A stretch of DNA of 64,000 nt from Cytophagales bacterium (GTDB lineage Bacteria > Bacteroidota > Bacteroidia > Cytophagales > Cyclobacteriaceae): positions 1 through 64,000 of the forward strand of contig JAKSDO010000103.1 in the NCBI GenBank assembly GCA_022360055.1. Reading direction: 5' to 3'. The notes beneath the pieces are model-generated. The model did not search any database. It was not told the origin of the DNA and saw only the letters and a program-made list of their open reading frames with translations. Shown here in pieces: positions 36,668-45,979 of this stretch (positions are counted from its first letter, which is position 1; every line of letters begins with the position of its first letter). The translations under genes and the position numbers were made by a program.

Positions 36668-39466
36668 ATGTCTAGACCTGAAAAAAAGCTTTTCCTTCTG
36701 GATGCGATGGCGTTAATATTTCGCGCTCATTTTGCATTTAGCAAAAATCCACGAATCAATTCAAAAGGCCTAAGCACCGGAGTTGTATTGGGTTTTACCA
36801 ACGCACTTATTGAAATTATCAACAAGGAAAAACCAACTCATATTGGTGTGGCGTTTGATTTGCCGGGGCCAACCTTCCGGCACAAAATGTTTGAAGCATA
36901 CAAAGCTCAACGAGAAGAAGCGCCCGAGGATATTAAAGTCGGTATTCCGATTGTCCGGGAATTGGTAAAATGCTTTAACATTCCAATACTGGAGAAGGAT
37001 GGTTTTGAAGCGGATGATGTCATCGGTACCATAGCGAAGAAAGCCGCCGGAAAAGGGTTCGAGGTATTCATGATGACTCCTGACAAAGATTATGCGCAGT
37101 TGGTTGAAGAACACATTTACCTGTATAAACCCGCCTATATGGGAAATGCTGTAGACGTGTTGGGGGTTGAGGAGGTCCTGCGGAAATTTGATATCGAAAA
37201 AGTCGATCAGGTTCGGGATATACTTGGTTTGCAGGGAGATGCGTCGGATAATATACCGGGCATTCCGGGGATTGGAGCCAAAACAGCCATTAAATTGTTA
37301 AAAGAATTCGGAAGTGTTGAAAACCTTGTAAACAATACGGATAGACTAAAGGGCAAGCAGAAAGAGAATGTTGAAAACTTTGGTAAACAGGGCATTTTAT
37401 CCAAGGAACTTGCTACCATTATCGTGGATGTGCCCGTTGATTTTAATGAAAAGGCGCTGGAATACAACGGCTTTAATGAAGAAAAACTTAAAGAACTGTT
37501 TGAGGAGCTGGAGTTCAGAACCCTGGCAAAAAGAGTTTTTGGTGCCCCCTCTTCAGGGGGTGTAAATCCCGGGGAAGCGCAGTTGTCTATGTTTGTGGAA
37601 CCTTCGTCGACCAATGTTGAGGAAGATGAAGAGGAACAAGAGCCTGAGGAGCGTAAGACGCTTTACAATACCATTCACGACTACCATCTGGTCGACACTC
37701 CCGAACTCATTCAAAAACTTGTTTCGTACCTGGAAATTCAGGATGAATTTTGTTTTGATACGGAAACCACGAGCGTGGACGCCAGAGATGCCGAGTTGGT
37801 CGGAATCGCATTTTCATATGTTCCGTCCGAGGCATATTATATTCCTGTTCCGGATAACCGGACGGAGGCGATTGAATTTCTGGATTATTTAAAACCGGTT
37901 CTTGAAAACGAATCAATTGCCAAGGTCGGTCAAAATATCAAGTATGATATCTTAGTGCTTCGGAATTATGGTATTGAAGTAAGGGGCAGGCTATTTGATA
38001 CCATGTTGGCACATTATTTACTTGAGCCTGATATGCGGCACAACATGGATGTGTTGGCGGAAAACTATTTAAACTATTCTCCGGTTTCCATCCAAACATT
38101 AATCGGGAAAAAAGGGACGAAACAATTGTCCATGCGCGATGCCGAAATTGAAAAAGTCGTACAGTATGCCGGCGAAGATGCGGATATCACATTGCAACTG
38201 AAACATGTATTTGAACCGTTGATCAAAGAAAAACAGGTCGATAAATTATTGTTTGATGTCGAAATTCCCCTTTTGCAGGTTTTGGCCGATATGGAGTATG
38301 AAGGAGTAAAGGTAGATGAACCTACGTTGCAGCAGTTATCCGTAGAGCTCGCCGAAGGAAGCATAAAGATCGAAAAGGAAATTTACGAAATTGCGGGAGT
38401 TAGCTTCAATATCGCCTCTCCAAAACAACTCGGTGAGGTATTGTTTGACAAATTAAAACTGGTCGATAAGCCAAAGAAAACGAAGACGGGACAATATGCG
38501 ACAGGAGAAGAGATCCTTGCCGGCCTTGCAAATGCACATCCGATAGCAGCAAAAATTCTTGAATTCCGGGAACTCCAAAAACTGAAATCTACCTATGTCG
38601 ATGCCCTGCCATCCTTGATCAGTAAAAATGACGGCAGAATTCATACTTCCTACAATCAGGGCGTCGCAGCTACGGGTCGGTTGAGCAGCACCAATCCGAA
38701 CCTGCAAAATATTCCGATACGAACTCAGAAGGGGCGTGAGATTCGAAAGGCATTTGTCCCCAGGGACGAGGGGTATGTCCTTATGGCTGCGGATTATTCC
38801 CAGATCGAATTGAGAATAATGGCCGCTTTTGCTGAGGACAATAGCATGATTGAGGCCTTTGAGAACGGAAGAGATATACATTCCACAACTGCCGGCAAAA
38901 TCTTTCGGGTAGATCTGGAGGATGTGGATGACGATATGCGAAGAAAAGCCAAAACAGCAAATTTTGGAATAATCTACGGCATTTCAGCGTTTGGACTTTC
39001 TCAAAGGTTGGGTATTCCCAGGAGGGAAGCGGCCGATATAATCGATGCTTATTTTTCCGAATTTCCATCTGTGAAGGCTTATATGGACCGCGTGATAAAT
39101 AAGGCCCGGGAAAATGAATATGTTGAAACGATTTTGGGAAGACGACGGTATCTCAGGGACATCAATTCGAAAAATGCCACCATGCGCGGATATGCGGAAC
39201 GAAACGCCATTAACGCCCCCATCCAGGGAAGTGCCGCAGATATGATCAAAGTAGCTATGATCCATATTAATAACTGGATGAAAAAAGCAAACCTGAAATC
39301 AAAAATGATACTTCAGGTACACGATGAATTGGTATTTGATGTGCATCGATCCGAAAGGGATATCATGGAGAAAGAAATACCCGGATTCATGAAAAATGCA
39401 ATTGAATTGAAGGTGCCCATGGAAATAGGATTGGGTTTTGGACAGCACTGGTTGGAAGCCCATTGA
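36668..39466 (+). CDS. polA: DNA polymerase I
   Basis: 932 residues with all three domains: 5'-3' exonuclease (1-about 290, with GDASDNIPGIPGIG), 3'-5' proofreading exonuclease (about 345-530, with intact FDTETTS acidic motif), and polymerase (about 560-932, with DYSQIELRI motif A and QVHDELVFDV motif C). It serves in repair and Okazaki-fragment processing. An acidic linker (about 315-330) joins the first two domains. It stands alone, 74 bases after the cyclase gene. Confidence 0.97.
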   Translation: MSRPEKKLFLLDAMALIFRAHFAFSKNPRINSKGLSTGVVLGFTNALIEIINKEKPTHIGVAFDLPGPTFRHKMFEAYKAQREEAPEDIKVGIPIVRELVKCFNIPILEKDGFEADDVIGTIAKKAAGKGFEVFMMTPDKDYAQLVEEHIYLYKPAYMGNAVDVLGVEEVLRKFDIEKVDQVRDILGLQGDASDNIPGIPGIGAKTAIKLLKEFGSVENLVNNTDRLKGKQKENVENFGKQGILSKELATIIVDVPVDFNEKALEYNGFNEEKLKELFEELEFRTLAKRVFGAPSSGGVNPGEAQLSMFVEPSSTNVEEDEEEQEPEERKTLYNTIHDYHLVDTPELIQKLVSYLEIQDEFCFDTETTSVDARDAELVGIAFSYVPSEAYYIPVPDNRTEAIEFLDYLKPVLENESIAKVGQNIKYDILVLRNYGIEVRGRLFDTMLAHYLLEPDMRHNMDVLAENYLNYSPVSIQTLIGKKGTKQLSMRDAEIEKVVQYAGEDADITLQLKHVFEPLIKEKQVDKLLFDVEIPLLQVLADMEYEGVKVDEPTLQQLSVELAEGSIKIEKEIYEIAGVSFNIASPKQLGEVLFDKLKLVDKPKKTKTGQYATGEEILAGLANAHPIAAKILEFRELQKLKSTYVDALPSLISKNDGRIHTSYNQGVAATGRLSSTNPNLQNIPIRTQKGREIRKAFVPRDEGYVLMAADYSQIELRIMAAFAEDNSMIEAFENGRDIHSTTAGKIFRVDLEDVDDDMRRKAKTANFGIIYGISAFGLSQRLGIPRREAADIIDAYFSEFPSVKAYMDRVINKARENEYVETILGRRRYLRDINSKNATMRGYAERNAINAPIQGSAADMIKVAMIHINNWMKKANLKSKMILQVHDELVFDVHRSERDIMEKEIPGFMKNAIELKVPMEIGLGFGQHWLEAH

Positions 39467-39589
39467 TTTTGCCGGAAGATTTTTTGATTAAAAACCATCA
39501 ATTCATTACATAATTGCAATATTTGGTATCCTTTGTATTTATTAATTATATAATCATAGATCTTTGCACCGACAAAATATTCTTACATC

Positions 39590-39680
39590 ATGAAACAGAC
39601 CATGCCTGAGATCATTATTGAGATACACAAGGTAATGATGATCAACGGCACATGGTGAGGTTTCTGCAAATTTTAAACAA
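39590..39680 (+). repeat. solo 91-bp leader repeat (B unit) upstream of porin gene
   Basis: 91 bases, from ATGAAACAGACC to TTTTAAACAA, ending exactly where the porin ATGAAAAA starts. It matches the B halves of the tandem repeat at 45640-46001 with about 92% identity. It can encode a 22-residue peptide, beginning MKQTMPEIII and stopping at 39658. The matching A half is absent. Confidence 0.85.
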
Positions 39681-40253
39681 ATGAAAAAAGTAATTCTTTC
39701 TGCCATATTTTTCTGTACGGTTATCGCGCTGTCCAACGCTTTTGCTCAGGGTATTGGCTTGGGCATCAAGGCCGGAGCAAATTTTGCCAATCAGGACATC
39801 ACGGACATAAGCACAAATTCAAGAACCGGATTTAACGGTGGCGCTTATTTGTTGTTGGCATTTTCTGAAAAATGGGCCGTTCAGCCCGAATTTTTATTTT
39901 CGTCCCAGGGCTCTGAAATACCGGATCTCAATGAAATACGTCAACTGGATTATTTTTCAATTCCGGTTTTACTTAGATGGAAACCCATAAGTTTATTGAG
40001 TTTTCATGCCGGCCCCCAGTTTTCTTCACTTCTTTCTGCGGTAGACAAGTCCGGTGATTCAATCAAAGAAGATTTCAAAAAAAGTGACCTTGGCCTGGCC
40101 TTGGGGGCCTCGGTTCATTTGCCGCTTGGCTTGAATGGAGGGTTGCGATATGTTTGGGGGTTTACAGATGTTGCTGATTTCCAGAATGATACCGAGGTAA
40201 AAAATCGGGCAATTCAGGTATTTGTAGGCTGGACAATGTTTGGAGCTAATTAG
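39681..40253 (+). CDS. small outer-membrane beta-barrel protein (PorT/OmpX-like)
   Basis: 190 residues. Signal peptide 1-22 (ending AFAQ), then GLGIKAGANFANQD and successive amphipathic strands; RWKPISLLSFHAGPQFS is typical of the family labelled porin family or outer membrane beta-barrel in Bacteroidota. The terminal strand ends VGWTMFGAN. The function is unknown. The start codon directly follows the 91-bp leader repeat, which therefore supplies its 5' region. Confidence 0.78.
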   Translation: MKKVILSAIFFCTVIALSNAFAQGIGLGIKAGANFANQDITDISTNSRTGFNGGAYLLLAFSEKWAVQPEFLFSSQGSEIPDLNEIRQLDYFSIPVLLRWKPISLLSFHAGPQFSSLLSAVDKSGDSIKEDFKKSDLGLALGASVHLPLGLNGGLRYVWGFTDVADFQNDTEVKNRAIQVFVGWTMFGAN

Positions 40254-40337
40254 CGGATTGCCGGGCAATGGATAACAGGCGGCAAAGAATTCCGGACACC
40301 GGCCCCGGAGGGCGAGAAATTTCATGAATTTTTCGGA

Positions 40338-40652
40338 TTAATAAAATTTAACATCCTTTACCAGCTTTTTATCAAAGCTTCTATGGATAATTTCCAGAAC
40401 CTTTGATTTTGCAATGGTCAGCTCCTGTCGGAGAGGAGCGGAATTTAGCTTTACGAAAAGTACCTCATCCTTTATAAACAGCTTTTCCGTTCTGCGGGAA
40501 ATCGGTTTTCCCATCATGCATTCCCACGAATTTATAAGTTTCGTTTCGTCAAATTTTCCGCGCAGTTTATAAGTATCCAGCAAGGCATCGATTGCGTCTT
40601 TTACATTTGTCGTATCGGATCTACGCCCGGTAAACTTGTTTTTATACCTCAT
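40338..40652 (-). CDS. DUF721 (DciA-like) protein
   Basis: 104 residues. The pattern FDETKLINSWECMMGKPISRRTEK followed by KLNSAPLRQEL, given here in outline, is that of the DUF721 family, which includes DciA, a loader or helper of the replicative helicase in many bacteria. It sits 11 bases downstream of recF, a frequent pairing. The match is to family shape; helicase interaction here is inferred. Confidence 0.78.
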   Translation of the reverse strand: MRYKNKFTGRRSDTTNVKDAIDALLDTYKLRGKFDETKLINSWECMMGKPISRRTEKLFIKDEVLFVKLNSAPLRQELTIAKSKVLEIIHRSFDKKLVKDVKFY

Positions 40653-40663
40653 GAAACATCGGC

Positions 40664-41770
40664 TTATTCCCCGGCGGCCAATTTACCATTATCTATTGTA
40701 ATTGCCCTCCATTCTATATTTAATTTTTCGAGAAAATGGCTGGATCTTTCCGGTCTTGCATCGGTAATAAACACCTGGCCAAATTCGTGGTGCTCTATCA
40801 TTTCGGTGAGCTTTTGAATGCGAAAGTCATCGAGTTTATCAAAGATATCATCCATCAACAATATCGGCTTGAATCCTTTTTCTTCCCGTACAATATCAAA
40901 TTGAGCAAGTTTTAACGCAATCAGAAAGGATTTCTGTTGCCCCTGAGAACCGAATTTTTTTATCTGGAATCCATCCATTTTAAAAACATAGTCGTCTCTG
41001 TGAATGCCGGTGTTCGTCCTTTGTAATACAAGGTCTTTTTGGAAGGATGCCTTATATGATTCCTGAAAATCGTCCTTCTGAAAATGAGATTGGTAAATGA
41101 GGTCGATCGACTCTTTTGCATTGGATAAATACGAATAGTGCTTTTTGATTTTTGGTAAAAAAACATCGCAAAATGCGCAGCGAATCTCGCTGATATCCTT
41201 TCCTAGCGAGATCAAAATTTTATCGTAAGGCTCCAATAGATCATGGTCGATATTTCCATGTTCCGCAAATTGTTTTAACAATTTATTGCGTTGCTTGAGC
41301 GCATGATTATAGTCTATGAGATTTAAAAGATAGGATTTATTGAACTGGGAAATCATGACATCGAAGAATTTTCTTCTTGTCTCACCGCCTTCCGTAATAA
41401 GCGCATGGTCGTTTGGCGCAATTAAGACAACAGGGAACATACCGATTAGATCGGCCGCTTTTTCAATAGGATTTTTATCGATGCTGATTTTTTTTCGCTT
41501 TCCATGTGTAAGCGAATTGCTCACAGTCGATTGCTTTTCCCTTATGGAAAATCTTCCAATGATGCTGTAGAAGGACTCGTTGTGTCTGATGCACTGATTG
41601 TCAACAGAATTAAACGCGCTTTTGGAAATGGAAAGAAAGTGAATGGCATCAAGTAAATTGGTTTTTCCACTTCCATTCTCACCGACAAGCGCGTTTATAT
41701 ATTTCGAAAAATCAATATTGGCAAGCTCATAGTTTTTGAAGTTGACCAAATAGAGATTTTCGAGATGCAT
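40664..41770 (-). CDS. recF: DNA replication and repair protein RecF
   Basis: 368 residues. Walker A GENGSGKT at 30-37, the signature-like KFGSQGQQKSFLIALKLAQ, and Walker B PILLMDDIFDKLD. RecF is an SMC-like ATPase that helps load RecA at gaps. It starts 113 bases from the divergent pdhA gene and is followed by the DciA-like gene. Confidence 0.94.
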   Translation of the reverse strand: MHLENLYLVNFKNYELANIDFSKYINALVGENGSGKTNLLDAIHFLSISKSAFNSVDNQCIRHNESFYSIIGRFSIREKQSTVSNSLTHGKRKKISIDKNPIEKAADLIGMFPVVLIAPNDHALITEGGETRRKFFDVMISQFNKSYLLNLIDYNHALKQRNKLLKQFAEHGNIDHDLLEPYDKILISLGKDISEIRCAFCDVFLPKIKKHYSYLSNAKESIDLIYQSHFQKDDFQESYKASFQKDLVLQRTNTGIHRDDYVFKMDGFQIKKFGSQGQQKSFLIALKLAQFDIVREEKGFKPILLMDDIFDKLDDFRIQKLTEMIEHHEFGQVFITDARPERSSHFLEKLNIEWRAITIDNGKLAAGE

Positions 41771-41883
41771 AATTTCTTTGTTGAATGTTTTTATTTATTT
41801 TCGCATCGCTTTTTGAACCCTTTAATTTGAAATGGGTTAAAATCTAAAAGCTTCGCAAAATTAAAACAATTAAGCAATCTCGT

Positions 41884-42909
41884 ATGGCAACAGCAAAGAA
41901 AACACGTAATACAGCAACGAAAGCCCCATTTTCGAAAGATACTTATAAGTTCTGGTTTGAAAGCATGCTATTAATGAGGAGGTTTGAGGAGAAAGCCGGA
42001 CAACTTTACGGGCAACAAAAAATTCGTGGATTCTGCCATTTGTATATAGGGCAGGAGGCCTGTGCTTCCGGAGCGATTACGGCATTAAAGAAGGGCGATA
42101 GCTATATTACGGCGTACAGGGACCACGCACACCCTTTGGCATTGGGAACGGATCCAAAAGCAATTATGGCCGAGCTGTTTGGGAAGGAAACAGGAATATC
42201 AAAAGGCAAAGGAGGATCCATGCACATGTTTGACAAGGAGCGGAATTTTTTTGGCGGTCATGGTATTGTCGGCGCTCAGATACCTTTGGGAGTCGGAATC
42301 GCTTTTGCTGAAAAATACAATAAAACGGATAAAGTTTGCATCACCTATATGGGAGACGGGGCTGTTCGGCAGGGGGCATTTCACGAAGCGCTAAACCTGG
42401 CCATGCATTTCAGGATACCGGTAATCTTTGCGATTGAAAATAACGGATACGCGATGGGCACTTCCGTTCAGAGGACTTCAAACGTAACCAATCTTGCAAA
42501 GCTAGCCGATGCGTATGAGATGCCTTCCGAATCAGTCGACGCTATGAAAGTCGAGGAAGTTCACCACGCAGTGGCCAAAGCTGCCGAAAGGGCCAGAAAT
42601 GGTGACGGGCCGACATTGCTGGAATTCAGAACCTATCGTTACAAAGGACACTCCATGTCCGATCCTGCAAAATATCGTACCAAAGAAGAAGTTGAAGCAT
42701 ATAAAAGACGCGATCCGATAGAACAGGTGAAGATCGCGATGCAGAAATATAAATTTGGAGACGAAGTATATTTCCGGGAAATTGAGGCTAAAACAAAAAA
42801 GATTGTGCTCGATTCAGTTGCTTTTGCCGAAGCTTCCAAATTGCCGGAACCTTCGGAAATCTACAAAGACGTTTACGTGCAAGAGGATTATCCATTTATT
42901 AAGGATTAG
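41884..42909 (+). CDS. pdhA: pyruvate dehydrogenase E1 component, alpha subunit
   Basis: 341 residues. The thiamine diphosphate motif runs from GDG at 157-159 to the ENN near 187; RDHAHPLALG and YRYKGHSMSDPAKYR are standard. It decarboxylates pyruvate together with an E1 beta subunit, which is not adjacent and must be elsewhere. The N-terminal 15 residues are Lys/Thr/Ala-rich. The downstream TPR gene is 60 bases away with its own -7 motif. Confidence 0.93.
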   Translation: MATAKKTRNTATKAPFSKDTYKFWFESMLLMRRFEEKAGQLYGQQKIRGFCHLYIGQEACASGAITALKKGDSYITAYRDHAHPLALGTDPKAIMAELFGKETGISKGKGGSMHMFDKERNFFGGHGIVGAQIPLGVGIAFAEKYNKTDKVCITYMGDGAVRQGAFHEALNLAMHFRIPVIFAIENNGYAMGTSVQRTSNVTNLAKLADAYEMPSESVDAMKVEEVHHAVAKAAERARNGDGPTLLEFRTYRYKGHSMSDPAKYRTKEEVEAYKRRDPIEQVKIAMQKYKFGDEVYFREIEAKTKKIVLDSVAFAEASKLPEPSEIYKDVYVQEDYPFIKD

Positions 42910-42969
42910 GCTTCGAAATATTTTTTTAATATTTTTTTATACTATTTTTGCATCCTGAAAATTTGAAAG

Positions 42970-43683
42970 ATGGCAAAATCAAAGATAAAAGGGAAACCCG
43001 GTAAGGGGGAGGAGCTTATTGAAAATCCGGAAGTCTTAGCTCAGCAAATCAGTAAAACTGAGGAGTTTATCGAAAAAAACAAAACGCTTGTTTTTACCGT
43101 TGGCGGAGCTATTGCAGCAATTGTAGCCGTGTATTTTTTGTACAATTACTGGAATACAAACCAAAATGAAACGGCTCAGAATGAGATGTTTCAGGCGGTT
43201 TATTATTTTGAAGCGGATAGTTTGGACAAGGCGCTGAACGGGGATGGCAATAACTATGGCTTTTTGGACATCATTGATGAGTATTCTATGACGGATGCGG
43301 CTAATCTTGCTCAATACTACACAGGAGCATGCTATCTGAAAAAAGGAGAATATATTTCGGCCATTGATCATTTAAACGAGTTTTCGTCAAGGGACTTATT
43401 GATTCAGGCACGCGCGTATGCGCTCATTGGCGATGCCAATATGGAAATGGAAAATTATGAGGAGGCGGTAAGTTTCTATGATAAAGCTGCCAACTACAAC
43501 ACAAATGAATATACAACACCTGCATATCTGATCAAGGCTGCCGTCGCCTATGAAATACTGGAAGATTATGAAGCGGCGCTTGATTGCTACAATACGATCG
43601 TTGAGAAATATGTTAAAGCCAGCGAGTATCAAACCGCTCGTAAACATAAGGCAAGACTTGAAGGAATGATAAAAGCAGGATAA
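42970..43683 (+). CDS. tetratricopeptide-repeat membrane protein, YfgM-like
   Basis: 237 residues. A charged cytoplasmic N-terminus with one membrane helix (about 38-58) is followed by TPR-like helices (about 110-235). This layout resembles YfgM and the Bacteroidota TPR protein found beside ribH, possibly a periplasmic chaperone helper. TATTTTTG at 42943-42950 may serve as -7 element. A terminator-like hairpin follows 20 bases after the stop. Confidence 0.75.
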   Translation: MAKSKIKGKPGKGEELIENPEVLAQQISKTEEFIEKNKTLVFTVGGAIAAIVAVYFLYNYWNTNQNETAQNEMFQAVYYFEADSLDKALNGDGNNYGFLDIIDEYSMTDAANLAQYYTGACYLKKGEYISAIDHLNEFSSRDLLIQARAYALIGDANMEMENYEEAVSFYDKAANYNTNEYTTPAYLIKAAVAYEILEDYEAALDCYNTIVEKYVKASEYQTARKHKARLEGMIKAG

Positions 43684-43703
43684 TAACGGTAAAAAAGCTT
43701 TTG

Positions 43704-43736
43704 AAAGGGATAAGGCAAAAGCTTTATCCCTTTTTT
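43704..43736 (+). terminator. terminator between TPR gene and ribH
   Basis: AAAGGGATAA (43704-43713) pairs perfectly with TTATCCCTTT (43724-43733) around 10 bases and T continues to 43736. It follows the TPR stop by 20 bases and ends 19 bases before the likely ribH ATG, so ribH needs read-through or an upstream internal promoter. Confidence 0.8.
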
Positions 43737-43755
43737 AATGATAAATATACGTATA

Positions 43756-44229
43756 ATGGCCACATCAAATAAAAATCTTAGTACATATAGCCGAACAAAC
43801 ATTAGCGACATCTCTGATAAAAGATTTGGAATTGTAGTCTCGGAATGGAATTCGGAAGTAACGGAAGCGCTTTATTCAGGGGCGGTCGAAACACTGTTGC
43901 AGAATGGCGCCGTCAAAGAAAACATTATTAGAAGAACCGTTCCCGGCAGTTACGAACTAACACTGGGGGCCCAATGGATGGCTATGGAGGATATTGACGC
44001 TGTGATTTGTCTGGGGTGTGTGATTCGGGGAGAGACGCCTCATTTCGATTATATATGCCAGGCTGTGGCCAACGGAATTACTAATGTGGCATTGAAATAT
44101 GATAAGCCGGTAATTTTTGGTGTACTGACAACCTTAGACCTTCAACAGGCGATCGAGCGAGCAGGTGGCAAACACGGTAATAAAGGAGATGAAGCTGCGG
44201 CAACTGCCATTAAAATGCTGGGATTTTAA
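43756..44229 (+). CDS. ribH: 6,7-dimethyl-8-ribityllumazine synthase
   Basis: 157 residues from the ATG at 43756. An ATG at 43738 sits right behind the terminator T tract and would add six unusual residues. FGIVVSEWNSEVTEAL, VPGSYELTLGAQ and GCVIRGETPHFDYIC are lumazine-synthase motifs. The enzyme makes the riboflavin precursor in the cytoplasm as a large oligomer. No FMN riboswitch is visible upstream. Confidence 0.93.
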   Translation: MATSNKNLSTYSRTNISDISDKRFGIVVSEWNSEVTEALYSGAVETLLQNGAVKENIIRRTVPGSYELTLGAQWMAMEDIDAVICLGCVIRGETPHFDYICQAVANGITNVALKYDKPVIFGVLTTLDLQQAIERAGGKHGNKGDEAAATAIKMLGF

Positions 44230-44288
44230 ATCGCCCTTTCCCGACGAAAATACAATTCAATTTATATCTTTAACCAGTTTATGTTCGA

Positions 44289-45608
44289 ATGAAAGTTTTG
44301 AAATTTGGCGGTACCTCGGTGGGCCGGCCCTCCAGAATGCATCAGGTCGCTGAAATTGTAACATCTCAAAATGGGCCAAAAATTGTTGTTTTATCCGCTC
44401 TGTCAGGCACAACCAATGCGCTTGTAAAAATAGGGGAGGATTTGATGGCGGGTAAGCACGAGGAAGCAGCAGAGGAAATTGAAGGATTATACAATCATTA
44501 TCTGAATTTTCATAACGAGCTGGTCGGCAAGGAAAATAGCCTTGCTAAAGCCAGGTACGTGATTAATGAGCATTTCTCTTTTATCAGATCCCTCCTGAAG
44601 GTAGCGTTTAATGAGAATTATACAAAAGAATTGTTAGCGCAGGGGGAGTTGATGTCAACAAAGCTGTTTTCCATTTATATGGATGAGGCAGGACATAAAA
44701 ATATATTGTTGCCTGCCCTGGATTTTATGGCAATTGATGATAAGGATGAACCGGACCTCCATGTTATCCAAAGCAAGCTTGGGCGTCTTCTTGAATCCCA
44801 CAACCGAAATGAGCTTTTTATTACCCAGGGTTATATTTGCTTGAACGCACAGCAAAAGATTGATAACCTTAAAAGAGGCGGCAGTGACTATACGGCCTCG
44901 CTTATAGGCGCGGCGATCCGCGCAGAAATCGTGCAGATATGGACCGATATCGATGGGATGCACAACAACGACCCAAGGATGGTGGAGCATACCAAACCTG
45001 TGGCGGAATTAAGCTTTGACGAAGCCTCGGAACTTGCATATTTTGGGGCCAAAATATTGCATCCGTCCTCCATTTTACCTGCAAAGCAATACAATGTCCC
45101 GGTTCAACTTAAAAATACAATGGATCCGGAAGCATTTGGAACTTTGATTAGCAGCGAAGAAAAAACAAAGGAGATAAAAGCCATTGCCGCAAAAGATGGG
45201 ATTACAGCCATAAAGATAAAATCGACAAGAATGCTGCTGGCATACGGTTTTTTGAATAAGATTTTTGAGGTCTTTGAACAGCACAGAACCCCGATTGATA
45301 TGATAACAACCTCGGAAGTTGCCGTGTCATTGACAATTGATGACGATTCAAAGCTTGAAAATATCATAGAAGAATTGAAGGGATTCGGGGCCGTAACGGT
45401 GGATAAGGACCAATCCATAATCTGCATGGTAGGTAACGATGTCGTAGAAGTGCAGGGAATAATAAAAAGGATATTTGAAGCACTTAAAGATATACCGATC
45501 AGGATGATATCTTACGGAGGCAGCAAGTACAACGTATCTGTTCTAACCGAATCTACTTATAAAAAACAAGCACTTATGGCCTTGAACAAAGAGCTTTTTA
45601 ATCTTTAG
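44289..45608 (+). CDS. lysC: aspartate kinase (monofunctional)
   Basis: 439 residues. KFGGTS at 5-10, a central kinase region with RGGSDYTASLIG and WTDIDGMHNNDPRMV, and two C-terminal ACT domains (about 300-439). It phosphorylates aspartate at the head of the lysine, threonine and methionine pathway. No homoserine dehydrogenase domain is fused. It is followed by the tandem repeat. Confidence 0.92.
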   Translation: MKVLKFGGTSVGRPSRMHQVAEIVTSQNGPKIVVLSALSGTTNALVKIGEDLMAGKHEEAAEEIEGLYNHYLNFHNELVGKENSLAKARYVINEHFSFIRSLLKVAFNENYTKELLAQGELMSTKLFSIYMDEAGHKNILLPALDFMAIDDKDEPDLHVIQSKLGRLLESHNRNELFITQGYICLNAQQKIDNLKRGGSDYTASLIGAAIRAEIVQIWTDIDGMHNNDPRMVEHTKPVAELSFDEASELAYFGAKILHPSSILPAKQYNVPVQLKNTMDPEAFGTLISSEEKTKEIKAIAAKDGITAIKIKSTRMLLAYGFLNKIFEVFEQHRTPIDMITTSEVAVSLTIDDDSKLENIIEELKGFGAVTVDKDQSIICMVGNDVVEVQGIIKRIFEALKDIPIRMISYGGSKYNVSVLTESTYKKQALMALNKELFNL

Positions 45609-45639
45609 CTGGAAACTTTAATCGAAAAACGGAAATTAC

Positions 45640-45798
45640 ATGAAACCGGCGCGGCCGGAGCGAATTCAGGACGCACATGAGCATGATTATATTGCTCTGT
45701 GTGTCAGCAAACAAAAAAAATATAAACGGATGAAACCGGCCATGCCTGAGATAATTATTGAGATACACGAGATCATGATGATCAACGGCGCATGGTGA
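45640..45798 (+). CDS. possible 52-residue micro-ORF in repeat unit 1
   Basis: An open frame runs through A into B: MKPARPERIQDAHEHDYIAL, then CVSKQKKYKR, then MKPAMPEIII and on to a TGA at 45796-45798. The second half begins again with MKPAxPE, suggesting an old internal duplication. The same frame and length recur in unit 2. Most differences between copies change amino acids, which argues against strong selection on a peptide. Confidence 0.25.
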   Translation: MKPARPERIQDAHEHDYIALCVSKQKKYKRMKPAMPEIIIEIHEIMMINGAW

Positions 45799-45820
45799 GG
45801 TTTCTGCAAATTTTAAACAA
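45640..45820 (+). repeat. 181-bp tandem repeat, unit 1 (A 45640-45729, B 45730-45820)
   Basis: Two sub-units, A of 90 bases and B of 91, each beginning ATGAAACCGGC. A contains an imperfect hairpin around GAGCATGATTATATTGCTC; B ends TTTTAAACAA. Unit 2 follows without a gap and differs at 6 of 181 positions. Confidence 0.92.
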
Positions 45821-45979
45821 ATGAAACCGGCGCGGCCGGAGCGAATTCAGGACGCACACGAGCATGATTGTATTGCTCTTTGTGTCAGCAAACAAAAAAA
45901 ATATAAACGGATGAAACCGGCCATGCCTGAGATAATTATTGAGATACACGGGATCATAATGATCAACGGCACATGGTGA
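45821..45979 (+). CDS. possible 52-residue micro-ORF in repeat unit 2
   Basis: Same frame as in unit 1 with TGA at 45977-45979. Replacements relative to unit 1 are Tyr to Cys in A and Glu to Gly, Met to Ile and Ala to Thr in B, with two silent changes in A. Coding status is uncertain. Confidence 0.25.
   Translation: MKPARPERIQDAHEHDCIALCVSKQKKYKRMKPAMPEIIIEIHGIIMINGTW

Noticed and set aside
43684-43756. FMN riboswitch upstream of ribH
   Set aside because: The leader holds only a simple hairpin and T tract; the conserved multi-helix FMN aptamer is absent and the space is too short.
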